Positions 53,677-62,490 of a stretch of DNA of 64,000 nucleotides are shown piece after piece; the first letter of the stretch is position 1; each line of letters begins with the position of its first letter. This DNA is from Halonotius aquaticus (lineage in GTDB: Archaea > Halobacteriota > Halobacteria > Halobacteriales > Haloferacaceae), in contig NZ_QKNY01000005.1 in NCBI RefSeq assembly GCF_003605575.1, forward strand, positions 148,259-212,258. The letters run 5' to 3'. The translations under genes were made by a program, and so were the position numbers. The notes below the pieces were generated by a model. The model was not told the DNA's origin and made no database searches. It saw only the letters and a list, made by a program, of their open reading frames with translations.

Positions 53677-55710
53677 ATGCAACTCCGTGACGCACTTGAC
53701 GACTACAAGCGGTCGTCAGGTGACAGCACGCTCTTTGCCGGCGAGCGGCGGACGCTCTCCGGTCGGTTTTCCGGCGGTGACGGCCGGCTGGTACACATCG
53801 ACGAGGGCGTGATCCGTGATTTCGGCTACCCGCTGTCAGGGCTGACCGGGCTGGAACGCTCCCGGTTCGGCCTCAGCCTCGGCGACGAGAAGTTCTGGTT
53901 CGACGAGGACGCCACCTCAACACAGACGTACTACGAGGACACCGGCCTCGTAAAAACCGTCCATGAGACGCCGATCGGCGAGGTGACCGAACTCGATCTG
54001 ACGATCGGCAACGCCCACCTGACCCACTTCGAGACGGTCGCCGAACACGCCGAGATCATCGCCTATGTCTCGCTGGCCCCCGATGGCCGTCACAGCCGTC
54101 TCGGACAGCTCCACCACGAGGACGTGATCGAGGTCTACCACGAAACCGAACACGACTTTCTCGGGAGCGCGACCGGCTTCGCCGGCATCCGCGGCCAGAT
54201 CCCGGCCTCCTTCGACGACCTGATCTCCGAGGAGCCAACCGAATACCCACGACCCCCACACGACGGCCGCTACGCTGAGGATCGCCTCAGCGGCGACTTG
54301 GTCTGTTGGCTCCCGCTGGATCACGGCAGCACGACGCTCATCACGCTGTTGACCGACTGGGAAGAGACCGACCGCGCTGACGCCCTCGCGCAGATGGAAA
54401 CGTTCCGCACCGAGTACACCGATCGGGCAGCCTTCGAGGAGGCGGCCGCCGCGACCGCCCCGCTCGACGACACCGACGACCTCCCGCTGGATGAGTCGGT
54501 GTCGGCCGACGTACGCGTGCTCTCGCTGCTGACGGGCACCACGGGCCTCCGGATGGCTGGTCCGGACTTTGATCCGTACTATCGCCATTCAGGCGGCTAC
54601 GGCTACACCTGGTTCCGCGACGACGCCGAGATCTCGCTGTTCGTCCTTGAGTCTGACCAGCATCTCGACCTCGGCCTGGAGGAGTGGCACGCCCGTAGCG
54701 CGCGAGCCTACTGTGAGACCCAACGCGCCGACGGCAGCTGGCCCCACCGCGTCTGGCCGCACAACGGCGCGCTTGCGCCCGGCTGGGCCAACGCCCGGCT
54801 GGAAGCCGGCGACGGCGTCGACTACCAGGCCGACCAGACCGGCAGCGTCATCGCCTTCCTTGCGAGCTACTACGAGTCGGGTATCGACGACCCAGACCTC
54901 GAAGCCCGCGTTGTCGACACGCTAGACGACGCCGTCGACAGCCTCGATGAAACCTTACTCGATGACGGCCGCCCGATGGTCTGTCAGAACGCCTGGGAGG
55001 ATTCGATCGGTCGGTTCACGCATACGACCGCGACCTTCCTGGAGGCCTACAGCGCACTGGCGGCGACCGACCTCCCGATGGCCGACCACGCCCTCGACCA
55101 AGCGACCCGGGTCTATCACGCGATCGGCGACCTCTGGCTTGCGGATCGCGGGCTCTACGCGCTCAGAGAACACGGCGCGGGCGGGCTCGACCGCCGGGCG
55201 GATTCGGCGACCCTCGGCCTGATCGGCGCGCATCTGGCCTACGATCAGGTCGCCACCGTCGACGACGACCGGCTGGACAAACTCGACTCCCACGTCCACA
55301 CCATGATCGAAGCCCTCTGGCACGACCCCGATGAAAGTGAGCTCGCGGGGTTGTATCGCTACGAGGGCGACGGCTGGCGACAGGGCGAGCAAGGCCACGA
55401 GAAGATCTGGACTGTTTCGACCGGCTGGGGGGCCAACGCTGCTGCCCAACTGGCCGCCCTGCTGGCCGACAACGATGACGACCGCGCGGTCGACGCCGCC
55501 TCACGGGCCCGGGAACTGCTCGAACTCGTCCTGCCGGGCGGCGTGCTCTGTGAGGACACCAGCTACCTCCCCGAGCAGTACTTCGATACCGGTGAGCCTG
55601 ACAGCGCGACGCCGCTGGGATGGCCGCACGCGTTGCGGCTGGCGACGGTGTCGTTGATGGACGACCGTGGGATGCTGTATGCGGCCCACAAGGTCGTTGC
55701 CGACGATTGA
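53677..55710 (+). CDS. GH15 glucoamylase-like glycoside hydrolase
   Basis: The protein has 677 residues. An N-terminal beta super-sandwich (1-270) precedes an (alpha/alpha)6 barrel. Recognisable barrel segments are GYGYTWFRDDAE, GSWPHRVWPHNGALAPGW, ADQTGSVIAFL, QNAWEDSIGRFTH and GHEKIWTVSTGWGAN. The family releases glucose from starch-type glucans, and some members act on trehalose or dextran, so the exact linkage is open. It lacks a signal peptide. It shares a 104-base divergent promoter with the GH13 amylase. Confidence 0.9.
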   Translation: MQLRDALDDYKRSSGDSTLFAGERRTLSGRFSGGDGRLVHIDEGVIRDFGYPLSGLTGLERSRFGLSLGDEKFWFDEDATSTQTYYEDTGLVKTVHETPIGEVTELDLTIGNAHLTHFETVAEHAEIIAYVSLAPDGRHSRLGQLHHEDVIEVYHETEHDFLGSATGFAGIRGQIPASFDDLISEEPTEYPRPPHDGRYAEDRLSGDLVCWLPLDHGSTTLITLLTDWEETDRADALAQMETFRTEYTDRAAFEEAAAATAPLDDTDDLPLDESVSADVRVLSLLTGTTGLRMAGPDFDPYYRHSGGYGYTWFRDDAEISLFVLESDQHLDLGLEEWHARSARAYCETQRADGSWPHRVWPHNGALAPGWANARLEAGDGVDYQADQTGSVIAFLASYYESGIDDPDLEARVVDTLDDAVDSLDETLLDDGRPMVCQNAWEDSIGRFTHTTATFLEAYSALAATDLPMADHALDQATRVYHAIGDLWLADRGLYALREHGAGGLDRRADSATLGLIGAHLAYDQVATVDDDRLDKLDSHVHTMIEALWHDPDESELAGLYRYEGDGWRQGEQGHEKIWTVSTGWGANAAAQLAALLADNDDDRAVDAASRARELLELVLPGGVLCEDTSYLPEQYFDTGEPDSATPLGWPHALRLATVSLMDDRGMLYAAHKVVADD

Positions 55711-55737
55711 GGTTTGACAAACGATCCCGGCCCGGTG

Positions 55738-55743
55738 TTTTTT
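55738..55743 (+). terminator. T-run terminator after the GH15 gene
   Basis: Six T residues follow a GC-rich block about 28 bases after the GH15 stop. Confidence 0.4.
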
Positions 55744-55767
55744 ACTGCCACCACGTAAGCAGTGCAT

Positions 55768-56370
55768 ATGAGCGGTGTCGAACTGACAGAGAGCGGCCTT
55801 GTCGTCGACCGTGAGCCGAACGGGTTCGACGAACTCGCAATCGCGTTCTCAGTGCTCGCCTCTCGACTCGATATCGACCACGTCTTCGTGGCGGGCTACG
55901 TTGCGATCCTCACCGGCCGCTCGCGGGCGACCGAGGACATCGATGTCTTTATGGAGCCCTGCTCGGAGTCCGAGATCGACGCCTTCGTCGATGAACTCGA
56001 AGCTGCCGACTACTGGGGGCCGGCGATGCCGCTCGCGGAAATGTACGACAACCTCTCCAGCGGGACGAACATCTGGGTCGCTCCCGATGGCGAGATGAGC
56101 CCGCGTCTCGAAGTGAAATTCCCCGGCGACGAGTTCGACCGGGCGTCGCTGTCGAACGCGATCTCGGCGACTATCGACGGTGAGACGATCCCGATCGGCC
56201 CGCTGGAGCTCCAGATCGCCTACAAGCTCGCGCTCGGCGGCCGTACCGATCTCGAAGACGCCGCTCACCTGTATACGCTGTTCGGGGAAACGCTTTCCAC
56301 CGCACGGCTCGAAAAGTGGGTCGAGAAACTCGATACCGAGGACGAATATGCCCGACTCACCGACCTCTGA
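55768..56370 (+). CDS. Nucleotidyltransferase-fold protein (AbiEii/DUF6036-like)
   Basis: The protein has 200 residues from ATG 55768 (another in-frame ATG is six bases earlier). VFVAGYVAILTGRSRATEDIDVFMEP shows the minimal-nucleotidyltransferase pattern, with the D-I-D pair as metal ligands and R-x-T before them. ELQIAYKLALGGRTDLEDAAHL is the typical later helix of AbiEii-like proteins. The gene overlaps the small downstream ORF by 23 bases, suggesting a two-component unit such as a toxin-antitoxin pair. Which partner is toxic cannot be told. It interrupts a carbohydrate gene block. Confidence 0.82.
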   Translation: MSGVELTESGLVVDREPNGFDELAIAFSVLASRLDIDHVFVAGYVAILTGRSRATEDIDVFMEPCSESEIDAFVDELEAADYWGPAMPLAEMYDNLSSGTNIWVAPDGEMSPRLEVKFPGDEFDRASLSNAISATIDGETIPIGPLELQIAYKLALGGRTDLEDAAHLYTLFGETLSTARLEKWVEKLDTEDEYARLTDL

Positions 56371-56581
56371 GGCCGACATGCCATCCCGCGAGCCACGGTT
56401 CGAGGCGGTCGTTCGCTGGGTCGAGTACATCCAAGACAATCCGCCCGAAGTGTGGGGCCCACAGCAGAACGCCGTCGTCGACGGGCAGATTGACAGCGCG
56501 GCCGCCGTCGAGCGAACACCCGAGGAGATCGGGCGGATTCAGGCGTTTGCTGACGACGTGCTTGACGAAGACGAACCGTGA
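56348..56581 (+). CDS. Small acidic partner protein of the nucleotidyltransferase
   Basis: The protein has 77 residues from ATG 56348, or 67 from the ATG at 56378. It begins MPDSPTSEADMPSREPRF and includes VVRWVEYIQDNPPEVWG and RTPEEIGRIQAFADDVLDED. It is acidic, probably helical and unrecognised. The long overlap with the upstream nucleotidyltransferase gene implies coupled expression. It could be an antitoxin-like partner (inference). Confidence 0.65.
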   Translation: MPDSPTSEADMPSREPRFEAVVRWVEYIQDNPPEVWGPQQNAVVDGQIDSAAAVERTPEEIGRIQAFADDVLDEDEP

Positions 56582-56611
56582 GCGATACGCCAACGGCCAC
56601 CGTTTCTTTTC

Positions 56612-57790
56612 TCAGCATGGCGTCACGCGAACAATAGCCGTATCCCGTGGGTCGGCAGTCATCGCAAGCGAGCCACCTGTGTCCCACTCGTTGCCAGTCC
56701 AGCAGTCACACACCCGATACCGACCAGTACCACCTGCCACGTCGACAGCGGACACATGCGTTGAAATATCACGCTCGGCGTCGCCGCGGTTATGGAACGC
56801 GACCGCAGCACCGCCGTCTGCCAGCCGTTTGCTCCACACCTCTGCGTCGCTGTCGCGTCGATCCGGCGTGCCCTGTATCCCGAGTGGATCTTGATCGATA
56901 GCGAGCAGTCGCTCGTTGGTCAGCAACTCGCGGTCGAACCTCGACAGCGACGTGAGATCGGTGCCGATCATGAGCGGCGCGGCCAACAGACACCAAAAGG
57001 CGAAATGCGTGCGTCGTTCGGCTTTGGTCAGCGGTCGCTGTACGTCGACAGGTTCGTGTTCGGACTGCCCCGACTGGGGGCCGTTGCCGATCTGTAGCAT
57101 ATCGGGATCGTTCCAACCGCCCGGGCCGTGCGCGGCCCCGGCGTCGATGTCGGCCATTCGGTCGAGGGCGTCTGCGATGCCGAGACCGAACTCATCGGGG
57201 TCGGCCCGCCATTTGGCGACGAGATCGTCGGTCGCTCGCCACAGGTGGCCGCCGACGTTGCGGCCCCACTTCCACGGCCGGTTTTCGCCCCACTCGCAGA
57301 TGCTGTAGACGATCTCGCGGTCGACGCTTTCGAGGGCGTCGCCCATCGCGGCGTAGCGGTCGATGGCGTCGCGGCCGCGGTGGTCGCCGCAGTTGTCGTA
57401 TTTGAGGTAGTCGATGCCCCACTCGGCAAACTGCTCGGCATGCAGGCGTTCGCGGCCGAGACTGGCTGGGTAGCCTTGGCAGGTCTTGGTGCCAGCCGAC
57501 GTGTAGAGGCCGAATTTGAGCCCCCGCTCGTGGACGTAGTCAGCAAGGGCGGCCATCCCATTTGGAAAATCCGCCGACGGCAGTAGTCGGCCCTCGCTGT
57601 CGGTCTCGGTGGCCATCCAGCAGTCGTCGACGACGATGTACTCGTACCCCGCCTCGCGCAGGCCGGTGTCAACGAGGGCGTCGGCCGCGGTGCGGATGTC
57701 GGCCTCCGTTACGTCGCAGCTAAAGGCGTTCCAGGAGTTCCAGCCCATCGGCGGCGTCCGGCCGAGTTGGCGGGGGCGATCGTCAGTCAT
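56612..57790 (-). CDS. GH27 alpha-galactosidase
   Basis: The protein has 392 residues from ATG 57790. It begins with PPMGWNSWNAF, the family 27 hallmark, then VVDDCWMA, the nucleophile Asp in DYLKYDNCGD and the acid/base Asp in GGWNDPDMLQIGNG. A C-terminal beta domain of about 90 residues ends TAIVRVTPC. No signal peptide is seen, so the substrate (for example melibiose or raffinose-type sugars) must be imported. It starts ten bases after a small membrane-protein gene. Confidence 0.93.
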   Translation of the reverse strand: MTDDRPRQLGRTPPMGWNSWNAFSCDVTEADIRTAADALVDTGLREAGYEYIVVDDCWMATETDSEGRLLPSADFPNGMAALADYVHERGLKFGLYTSAGTKTCQGYPASLGRERLHAEQFAEWGIDYLKYDNCGDHRGRDAIDRYAAMGDALESVDREIVYSICEWGENRPWKWGRNVGGHLWRATDDLVAKWRADPDEFGLGIADALDRMADIDAGAAHGPGGWNDPDMLQIGNGPQSGQSEHEPVDVQRPLTKAERRTHFAFWCLLAAPLMIGTDLTSLSRFDRELLTNERLLAIDQDPLGIQGTPDRRDSDAEVWSKRLADGGAAVAFHNRGDAERDISTHVSAVDVAGGTGRYRVCDCWTGNEWDTGGSLAMTADPRDTAIVRVTPC

Positions 57791-57800
57791 TGCAGAATCC

Positions 57801-58220
57801 TTACTCGATCGACTGCCCCGCAGTCGTCGCCTTATTGGGTTCAGTTGTCGTTGCTGTGTCACCCTGCCGTTCAACCTCAGCCAGCGTCGCCGTCGCCGTT
57901 GCCAGCAGGCCGGTACCGATAATAAGGAGCCCAAGCGCGAGGCGGAGTTCCGCCGAGATCGGCAGCGACGGACTCACCCCGATGAGGGCCGCCAGATTGA
58001 TTCCTGCGACTCCAAGGCCGATCCACCGTGCACTACGCCAGTTAGTCACGCCTGTCGACGATGGGTGGTGTCTGGCTGACCGAGCAGTGAGCGCGAGTCC
58101 GACACCCCACACAAGCCCGCTGACAGCAGCGAGTATCGGGTCGCCGACGAGCCAGTAGCAACCGCTGCCGACGACCAGCCCTGTCGCCCCGCCGAGGAGC
58201 CACTGTAGCGACGAACGCAT
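57801..58220 (-). CDS. Four-helix membrane protein upstream of the alpha-galactosidase
   Basis: The protein has 139 residues from ATG 58220. Four membrane helices are visible (WLLGGATGLVVGSGCYWLVG, ILAAVSGLVWGVGLALTA, WIGLGVAGINLAALIG, LRLALGLLIIGTGLLATA). A polar C-terminal tail ends G-Q-S-I-E. It is ten bases upstream of the GH27 gene and probably co-transcribed. No transporter family is recognised, and a link to galactoside use is unproven. Confidence 0.65.
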   Translation of the reverse strand: MRSSLQWLLGGATGLVVGSGCYWLVGDPILAAVSGLVWGVGLALTARSARHHPSSTGVTNWRSARWIGLGVAGINLAALIGVSPSLPISAELRLALGLLIIGTGLLATATATLAEVERQGDTATTTEPNKATTAGQSIE

Positions 58221-58280
58221 TATCGAATCAACTACTGCAGCAGGTAAAATAGTGTCCGCTACCGGTCGCAAGCCGGGAGT

Positions 58281-59417
58281 CTACCGCTCCTCAAGCGGCA
58301 CGAACTCGGCGTCGCGGTCGCCGGTGTACTGTGCTCGCGGGCGGATCAGGCGGTTGTCCTCCCACTGCTCTAAGACGTGGGCGATCCAGCCACCCGAGCG
58401 GGCGACCGCAAAGATGGGGGTGTAGAGATCGATCGGGATGCCCATCTGGTAGTAGGTCGTCGCCGAGTAGAAGTCGACGTTCGGCGCGAGGCCCTTCTCT
58501 TCGCTGATGTAGTCCTCGATGGCGACCGACATCTCGTACCATTTGGTGTCGCCGGCGGCCTCGCCGAGGGCTTCGCTCTCCTCGCCGAGGATCTTCGCGC
58601 GCGGGTCTTTGACGTTGTAGACTCGGTGCCCGAACCCGGCGATGCGCTCGCCACGGTCGATGGCGTCTTTGACCCACTCGACGGGATCGAGTTCGTCGTC
58701 ATCGATCGCCTGCAGCATGCGCATCACGTCGGCGTTCGCGCCGCCGTGCAAACTGCCCGAGAGCGTGCCAATCGCGGAAGTGACCGCGCTGTGGAGGTCG
58801 GCCAGCGTTGAGGCGGTCACCATCGCGGCGAACGTTGAGGCGTTGAGGCCGTGGTCGGCGTGGAGGACGAGCGCCATATCAAACGTCTCTGCGAGTACGT
58901 CATCTGGCTCCTCGTTGTTGAGCATATAGAGGAAGTTTGCGGCGTGGCTCAGATCCTCTCGGGGGGCGACGGGCTCGTTGCCGTTGCGGAGCCGGTTGTA
59001 GGCCGCCAGCGCGGTCGGCATCTTCGCGGTGATCCGGCGACTCTTGCGGTTGTTGGCTTCGGTATCGTCGAAATCGGCGTCAGCGTCGGGATCGGCGGCC
59101 GACAGCGCGGAGGTGATCGTCCGGAGGGCGGCCATCGGCTCTTCGCCGCTGGCGGCGAGTTCTCGGATGATATCGAGGACGCCGTCGTCGAGTTCGCGGG
59201 CAGCGGCCATCTGCTGGCTGAACTCGGCAAGTTCGGCCTCGGTTGGGAGTTCGTCGTGCCACAGCAGATACAGCGTCTCCTCGTAGCTGGCCTCGCGGGC
59301 GAGCTCCTCGATGGCGTAGCCGCGGTAGATCAACTCGCCGGCGTCACCGTCGATATAGCTCAGATCGGATTCGGCGACGACCACGCCTTCGAGTCCCCGC
59401 TTCAGCTCGGTAGACAT
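58281..59417 (-). CDS. Citrate synthase
   Basis: This enzyme condenses acetyl-CoA and oxaloacetate at the entry to the TCA cycle. The protein has 378 residues. Catalytic and binding residues are in LVLHADHGLNASTFAA (His), GALHGG-like SGSLHGGANADV (His) and GFGHRVYNVKDPRA. Asp and Arg residues lie near DFYSATTYYQMGIP. It is a type II-like haloarchaeal enzyme. Its start codon directly adjoins a TACT-N8-GAGTA sequence. Confidence 0.95.
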   Translation of the reverse strand: MSTELKRGLEGVVVAESDLSYIDGDAGELIYRGYAIEELAREASYEETLYLLWHDELPTEAELAEFSQQMAAARELDDGVLDIIRELAASGEEPMAALRTITSALSAADPDADADFDDTEANNRKSRRITAKMPTALAAYNRLRNGNEPVAPREDLSHAANFLYMLNNEEPDDVLAETFDMALVLHADHGLNASTFAAMVTASTLADLHSAVTSAIGTLSGSLHGGANADVMRMLQAIDDDELDPVEWVKDAIDRGERIAGFGHRVYNVKDPRAKILGEESEALGEAAGDTKWYEMSVAIEDYISEEKGLAPNVDFYSATTYYQMGIPIDLYTPIFAVARSGGWIAHVLEQWEDNRLIRPRAQYTGDRDAEFVPLEER

Positions 59418-59418
59418 G

Positions 59419-59435
59419 TACTCTCTTTCTCAGTA
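59419..59435 (-). promoter_or_regulatory. TrmB-like site at the citrate synthase start
   Basis: Read on the minus strand the sequence is TACT-GAGAAAGA-GAGTA, matching the TACT-N7/8-GAGTA motif reported for Halobacterium TrmB. It ends one base before the start codon, downstream of the expected promoter, where binding should repress. Confidence 0.45.
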
Positions 59436-59588
59436 GCCTCAAAAAAGCGTTATCGTTTCCGTAGCAGTTACGCGAGTGTAACCCTACCGACTTTTGCCGA
59501 TAAAAACTGGACGTATTCCAGCACGGAGCCGCGGCTTCCTATAAGCGGCCGCCAACCTGGGGCTACCGTAAGCGCCGATCTGGTGGGT

Positions 59589-61442
59589 CTACGCCGGGAT
59601 CACTGTGATCTGTTGTTTCCGGTCGATGGCGTCCTCCAGTTCCTCGGCGATCGCTGACCCCCGGGAGATCTGGATGTCGCCGCCGCTGCTGACCGTCGCG
59701 GTAAACAGATACTCGTCGTCGGCCCGCACCTCGACGGTTTCGCCGACGTGGCCGTCCATCCGGATCACGACGTGGCGGGCGGTGATCTCGGGTTGGACGA
59801 TCTCGCCGGCTGGTTCAGCCTCGACGCCGCCGCCACCGCTGCCGTTGGTTGCGGCACCCCCGGCATCGGGATTGTCCTCGTGGGTGCGGACGTCGATGTC
59901 GATGCCGAGGCGATCCTCAATGTCGCTGATTCGGCCGCCACCTTTGCCGATCACATAGGAGATGTCGCTTTCCTCAACGTAGACGATGGCGTTGTTTTGG
60001 CCGGTCAACTCGACGCTGACGTGGCCACGGGCGACCGAGCGGATCTCCCGTTCGATCTCCTGTTTGGCGATGCGGTCGACGCCGGTGTCGCTGCCCGCCT
60101 CGTCGTCGAGTGGCACCGTGATGACCTGGCGGTTGAACGTGTAGATCTCGTAGGCCGGAGTGCCGGTCTCGAAGTCGGCTACCTGAATTACCGGGCGTGC
60201 GAGATCTTCGGCGGTCAGCCCTTCGGGAACCTTCACCTCTGTTGTCACGTCGTAGACGGTATGCACTTCGCCGGCTTCGATGTAGACGACGGTGTCGACG
60301 ACCTGTGGGATCATCCCGAGTTCGACCCGGCCGACGAGCCGCTGGAGGGCGTCGATTGCGCGCGTCGCGTGGACGACGCCGACCATGCCAACACCCGCGA
60401 GCCGCATGTCGGCGAACACGTCGAAGTCCTCGGTCTTGCGAACTTCGTCGTAGATGGTGTAGTCGGGACGGACGAGCAGCAGCGAGTCCGCGGTCGTCGC
60501 CATGTCGCCGCCGAGGGCGGTGTACTGGGTGATGTCGTCGCCGACCTGGAGGTCACGCGGTTTCTCCATCGTCTTCACCGCGTAGTCGTTGTCGGTGAGG
60601 AACTCCGCGACCGCCTGGGCGAACGTCGATTTCCCCGCGCCCGGCGACCCGGAGATGAGCACACCGCGCTCCTGTTCGAGCAGTCGCTCTCGGAGGCGGT
60701 CGTCGAAGACGTAGTCGTCCAGCGTCGTTTTGGCGATCGGTCGGACGGCCGTGATCTCGATCCCATCGGAGAACGGCGGGCGGGCGACGGCGATCCGATA
60801 ATCCTCGTACTGGATGATCGTCATCCCAGGCTCGGAGAGTTCGACGAACCCGTCGCTGCTGCTGCGGGCGAGGGATTCGATCTCGTCGGCCCACTCGTCC
60901 ATCTGGGCCTCGGTGCTGACCGTCTCGTCGATGGTCTTGTAGCTCATCCCGTCGAGCGCGCCGCGTTTGGCCTTCGGTTTGGTACCGGTTTTGAGGTGGA
61001 CGCTCATCGTCTCGTCGCCGAAGAACTCGACGATCGGCAACTCCCCGTCGCTGTCGATTTCGGGCTCGACATAGGTTACGTCGATGCCTTTGGCCTTCGC
61101 CACCTCAGATTGGACAATATCGCTGGACAGCAAGGTGGCGTCGTTGTCGGCGGCCACATCGCGAATGATCGCGTCGACCTCGCCTTCGCTGGCGGCCGCC
61201 TGTTCGCCCTCGCTGGCCCGCCGGCCAACATATCGAAGCTCGATCGTTCCCGCATCAGCCAGCGCAGCGAGCCGCTGGAGTTCTTCGAGCCCGCTCCAGC
61301 CGCTATCGTAGCCAGCGTTGGCCTGGGATTCGAGTTCGCCAACCACGGCCTCCGGGATCAACACTGTCTGCCCGTCGCTGTCGTCGATTCGCTCGGACAC
61401 ACGACCGTCGATCACCGCGCTCGTGTCCGGCACTAGAGTCAT
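59589..61442 (-). CDS. PIN domain, PilT-like ATPase and KH domain protein
   Basis: The protein has 617 residues from ATG 61442. Residues 1-140 form a PIN nuclease domain (VPDTSAVIDGR, EGEVDAIIRDVAADN, LLSSD). A PilT/VirB11-type ATPase follows with P-loop GSPGAGKST (about 285) and the later VGVVHATRAIDAL block. A KH RNA-binding domain with SYVIGKGGGRISDIE lies at about 505-530, then a Gly-rich linker and a C-terminal beta domain. The combination is conserved in archaea and suggests ATP-driven RNA processing (inference). The function is unproven. Confidence 0.9.
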   Translation of the reverse strand: MTLVPDTSAVIDGRVSERIDDSDGQTVLIPEAVVGELESQANAGYDSGWSGLEELQRLAALADAGTIELRYVGRRASEGEQAAASEGEVDAIIRDVAADNDATLLSSDIVQSEVAKAKGIDVTYVEPEIDSDGELPIVEFFGDETMSVHLKTGTKPKAKRGALDGMSYKTIDETVSTEAQMDEWADEIESLARSSSDGFVELSEPGMTIIQYEDYRIAVARPPFSDGIEITAVRPIAKTTLDDYVFDDRLRERLLEQERGVLISGSPGAGKSTFAQAVAEFLTDNDYAVKTMEKPRDLQVGDDITQYTALGGDMATTADSLLLVRPDYTIYDEVRKTEDFDVFADMRLAGVGMVGVVHATRAIDALQRLVGRVELGMIPQVVDTVVYIEAGEVHTVYDVTTEVKVPEGLTAEDLARPVIQVADFETGTPAYEIYTFNRQVITVPLDDEAGSDTGVDRIAKQEIEREIRSVARGHVSVELTGQNNAIVYVEESDISYVIGKGGGRISDIEDRLGIDIDVRTHEDNPDAGGAATNGSGGGGVEAEPAGEIVQPEITARHVVIRMDGHVGETVEVRADDEYLFTATVSSGGDIQISRGSAIAEELEDAIDRKQQITVIPA

Positions 61443-61785
61443 AGAAGTCCTTACTCCGGGCGCACGCATAAGGGTGATGCGTGGCGATGATCGGTTTCGC
61501 TGAAGCCGGTGGTCACCCCTACTGATCTCCCGTATCGGGTGGCGGTTGGCATCGCTTCAGTACCGTGCTCTCACCAGAAAAATTAAAATTTTTACATTAA
61601 AAGATAGCATTACTGAAATACATTAATAATTTATACTAACTGCTAAAATCGGCAGACGAAAGCTGATTCAATCGTATTCTTTTGCGTAGATTATCTTGGA
61701 TGATAATTTGAGCGCGGTGTTTATATCTATCCTCTCACTTGTCTCTATTAGCGTCAGGCCGTTCCGGGCAGACGCACACTAACCC
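61443..61785 (+). promoter_or_regulatory. AT-rich upstream region and promoter of the archaellin gene
   Basis: This 343-base stretch has no gene. It includes a perfect palindrome AAAAATT-AA-AATTTTT (61578-61593), a long A/T-rich block to about 61650, and a TATA box TTTATATC at 61720-61727 that should start transcription near 61748, about 40 bases before the archaellin ATG. Confidence 0.5.
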
Positions 61786-62367
61786 ATGTTCGAAACAGAA
61801 TCCAGAGGTCAGGTGGGGATTGGAACGCTCATCGTGTTCATCGCGATGGTCTTAGTCGCCGCGATCGCCGCGGGCGTCCTCATCAACACCGCCGGCCTCC
61901 TGCAGGCACAAGCACAGCAAACTGGTGAAGAAACAACCGCAGAAGTCAGTGATGTCATCCAAGTCGGTGAAGTGGTCGGCTATTCCAATGGAACTGGCGT
62001 CATCAACGAACTCAATGCATCGCTCGGGCTAGCATCTGGTTCCGATCCGATTAACGTGAGCCAGGTGTCGTACACTGTCTCCAGTCCCACAGGAAGTGCG
62101 ACCGTGATCAACGGAGATAATACGAGCAACAGCAACGTGATCACGCACTACCAAATTCAAGGTATGGAACCAAGTGACGGATCAGTGCTTAAAGATCAAG
62201 AAGATCTGCTGATCTCACAAATCGATCTTAACGCCTCAAACAACATCCAGGGCCTTACCGAATCAGAAACGGTGAAACTCATCGTCCAAGCTCCGGCCGG
62301 TGGACAGACCTACAAGGAGCTGAAGACGCCGCGGAACATCGAAGACAACTCCAGCTACATCCTCTAA
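61786..62367 (+). CDS. Archaellin (archaeal flagellin), isolated gene
   Basis: The protein has 193 residues. It has a class III signal peptide: a short polar leader [14 protein letters not shown] with prepilin-peptidase cleavage expected after the Gly before QVGIG, then a hydrophobic helix to about residue 35. The exposed domain is Ser, Thr, Asn and Gly rich, with sequons including NGTG, NASL, NVSQ and NTSN, suited to N-glycosylation. It would polymerise into the swimming filament. No other archaellum gene (flaHIJ or another archaellin) is nearby. GC is lower than in the neighbours and a long AT-rich leader precedes it, suggesting separate acquisition. Confidence 0.9.
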   Translation: MFETESRGQVGIGTLIVFIAMVLVAAIAAGVLINTAGLLQAQAQQTGEETTAEVSDVIQVGEVVGYSNGTGVINELNASLGLASGSDPINVSQVSYTVSSPTGSATVINGDNTSNSNVITHYQIQGMEPSDGSVLKDQEDLLISQIDLNASNNIQGLTESETVKLIVQAPAGGQTYKELKTPRNIEDNSSYIL

Positions 62368-62490
62368 GCAGGCTTCTCTCTCTTTCTGCTGTTTAACCAA
62401 CTACCCGACCTAGCTCTGACTTTCCTTTTCGCTTATTTATACCCTTATTTCCGTCAGTAGAACTTTCACTGTCGCTACGTCAGTCTGTGT

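Noticed and set aside
59748..61436. Long plus-strand open frame (562 codons) opposite the PIN-ATPase-KH gene
   Set aside because: It is a shadow frame. The minus strand encodes clear PIN, P-loop and KH motifs over the same span.
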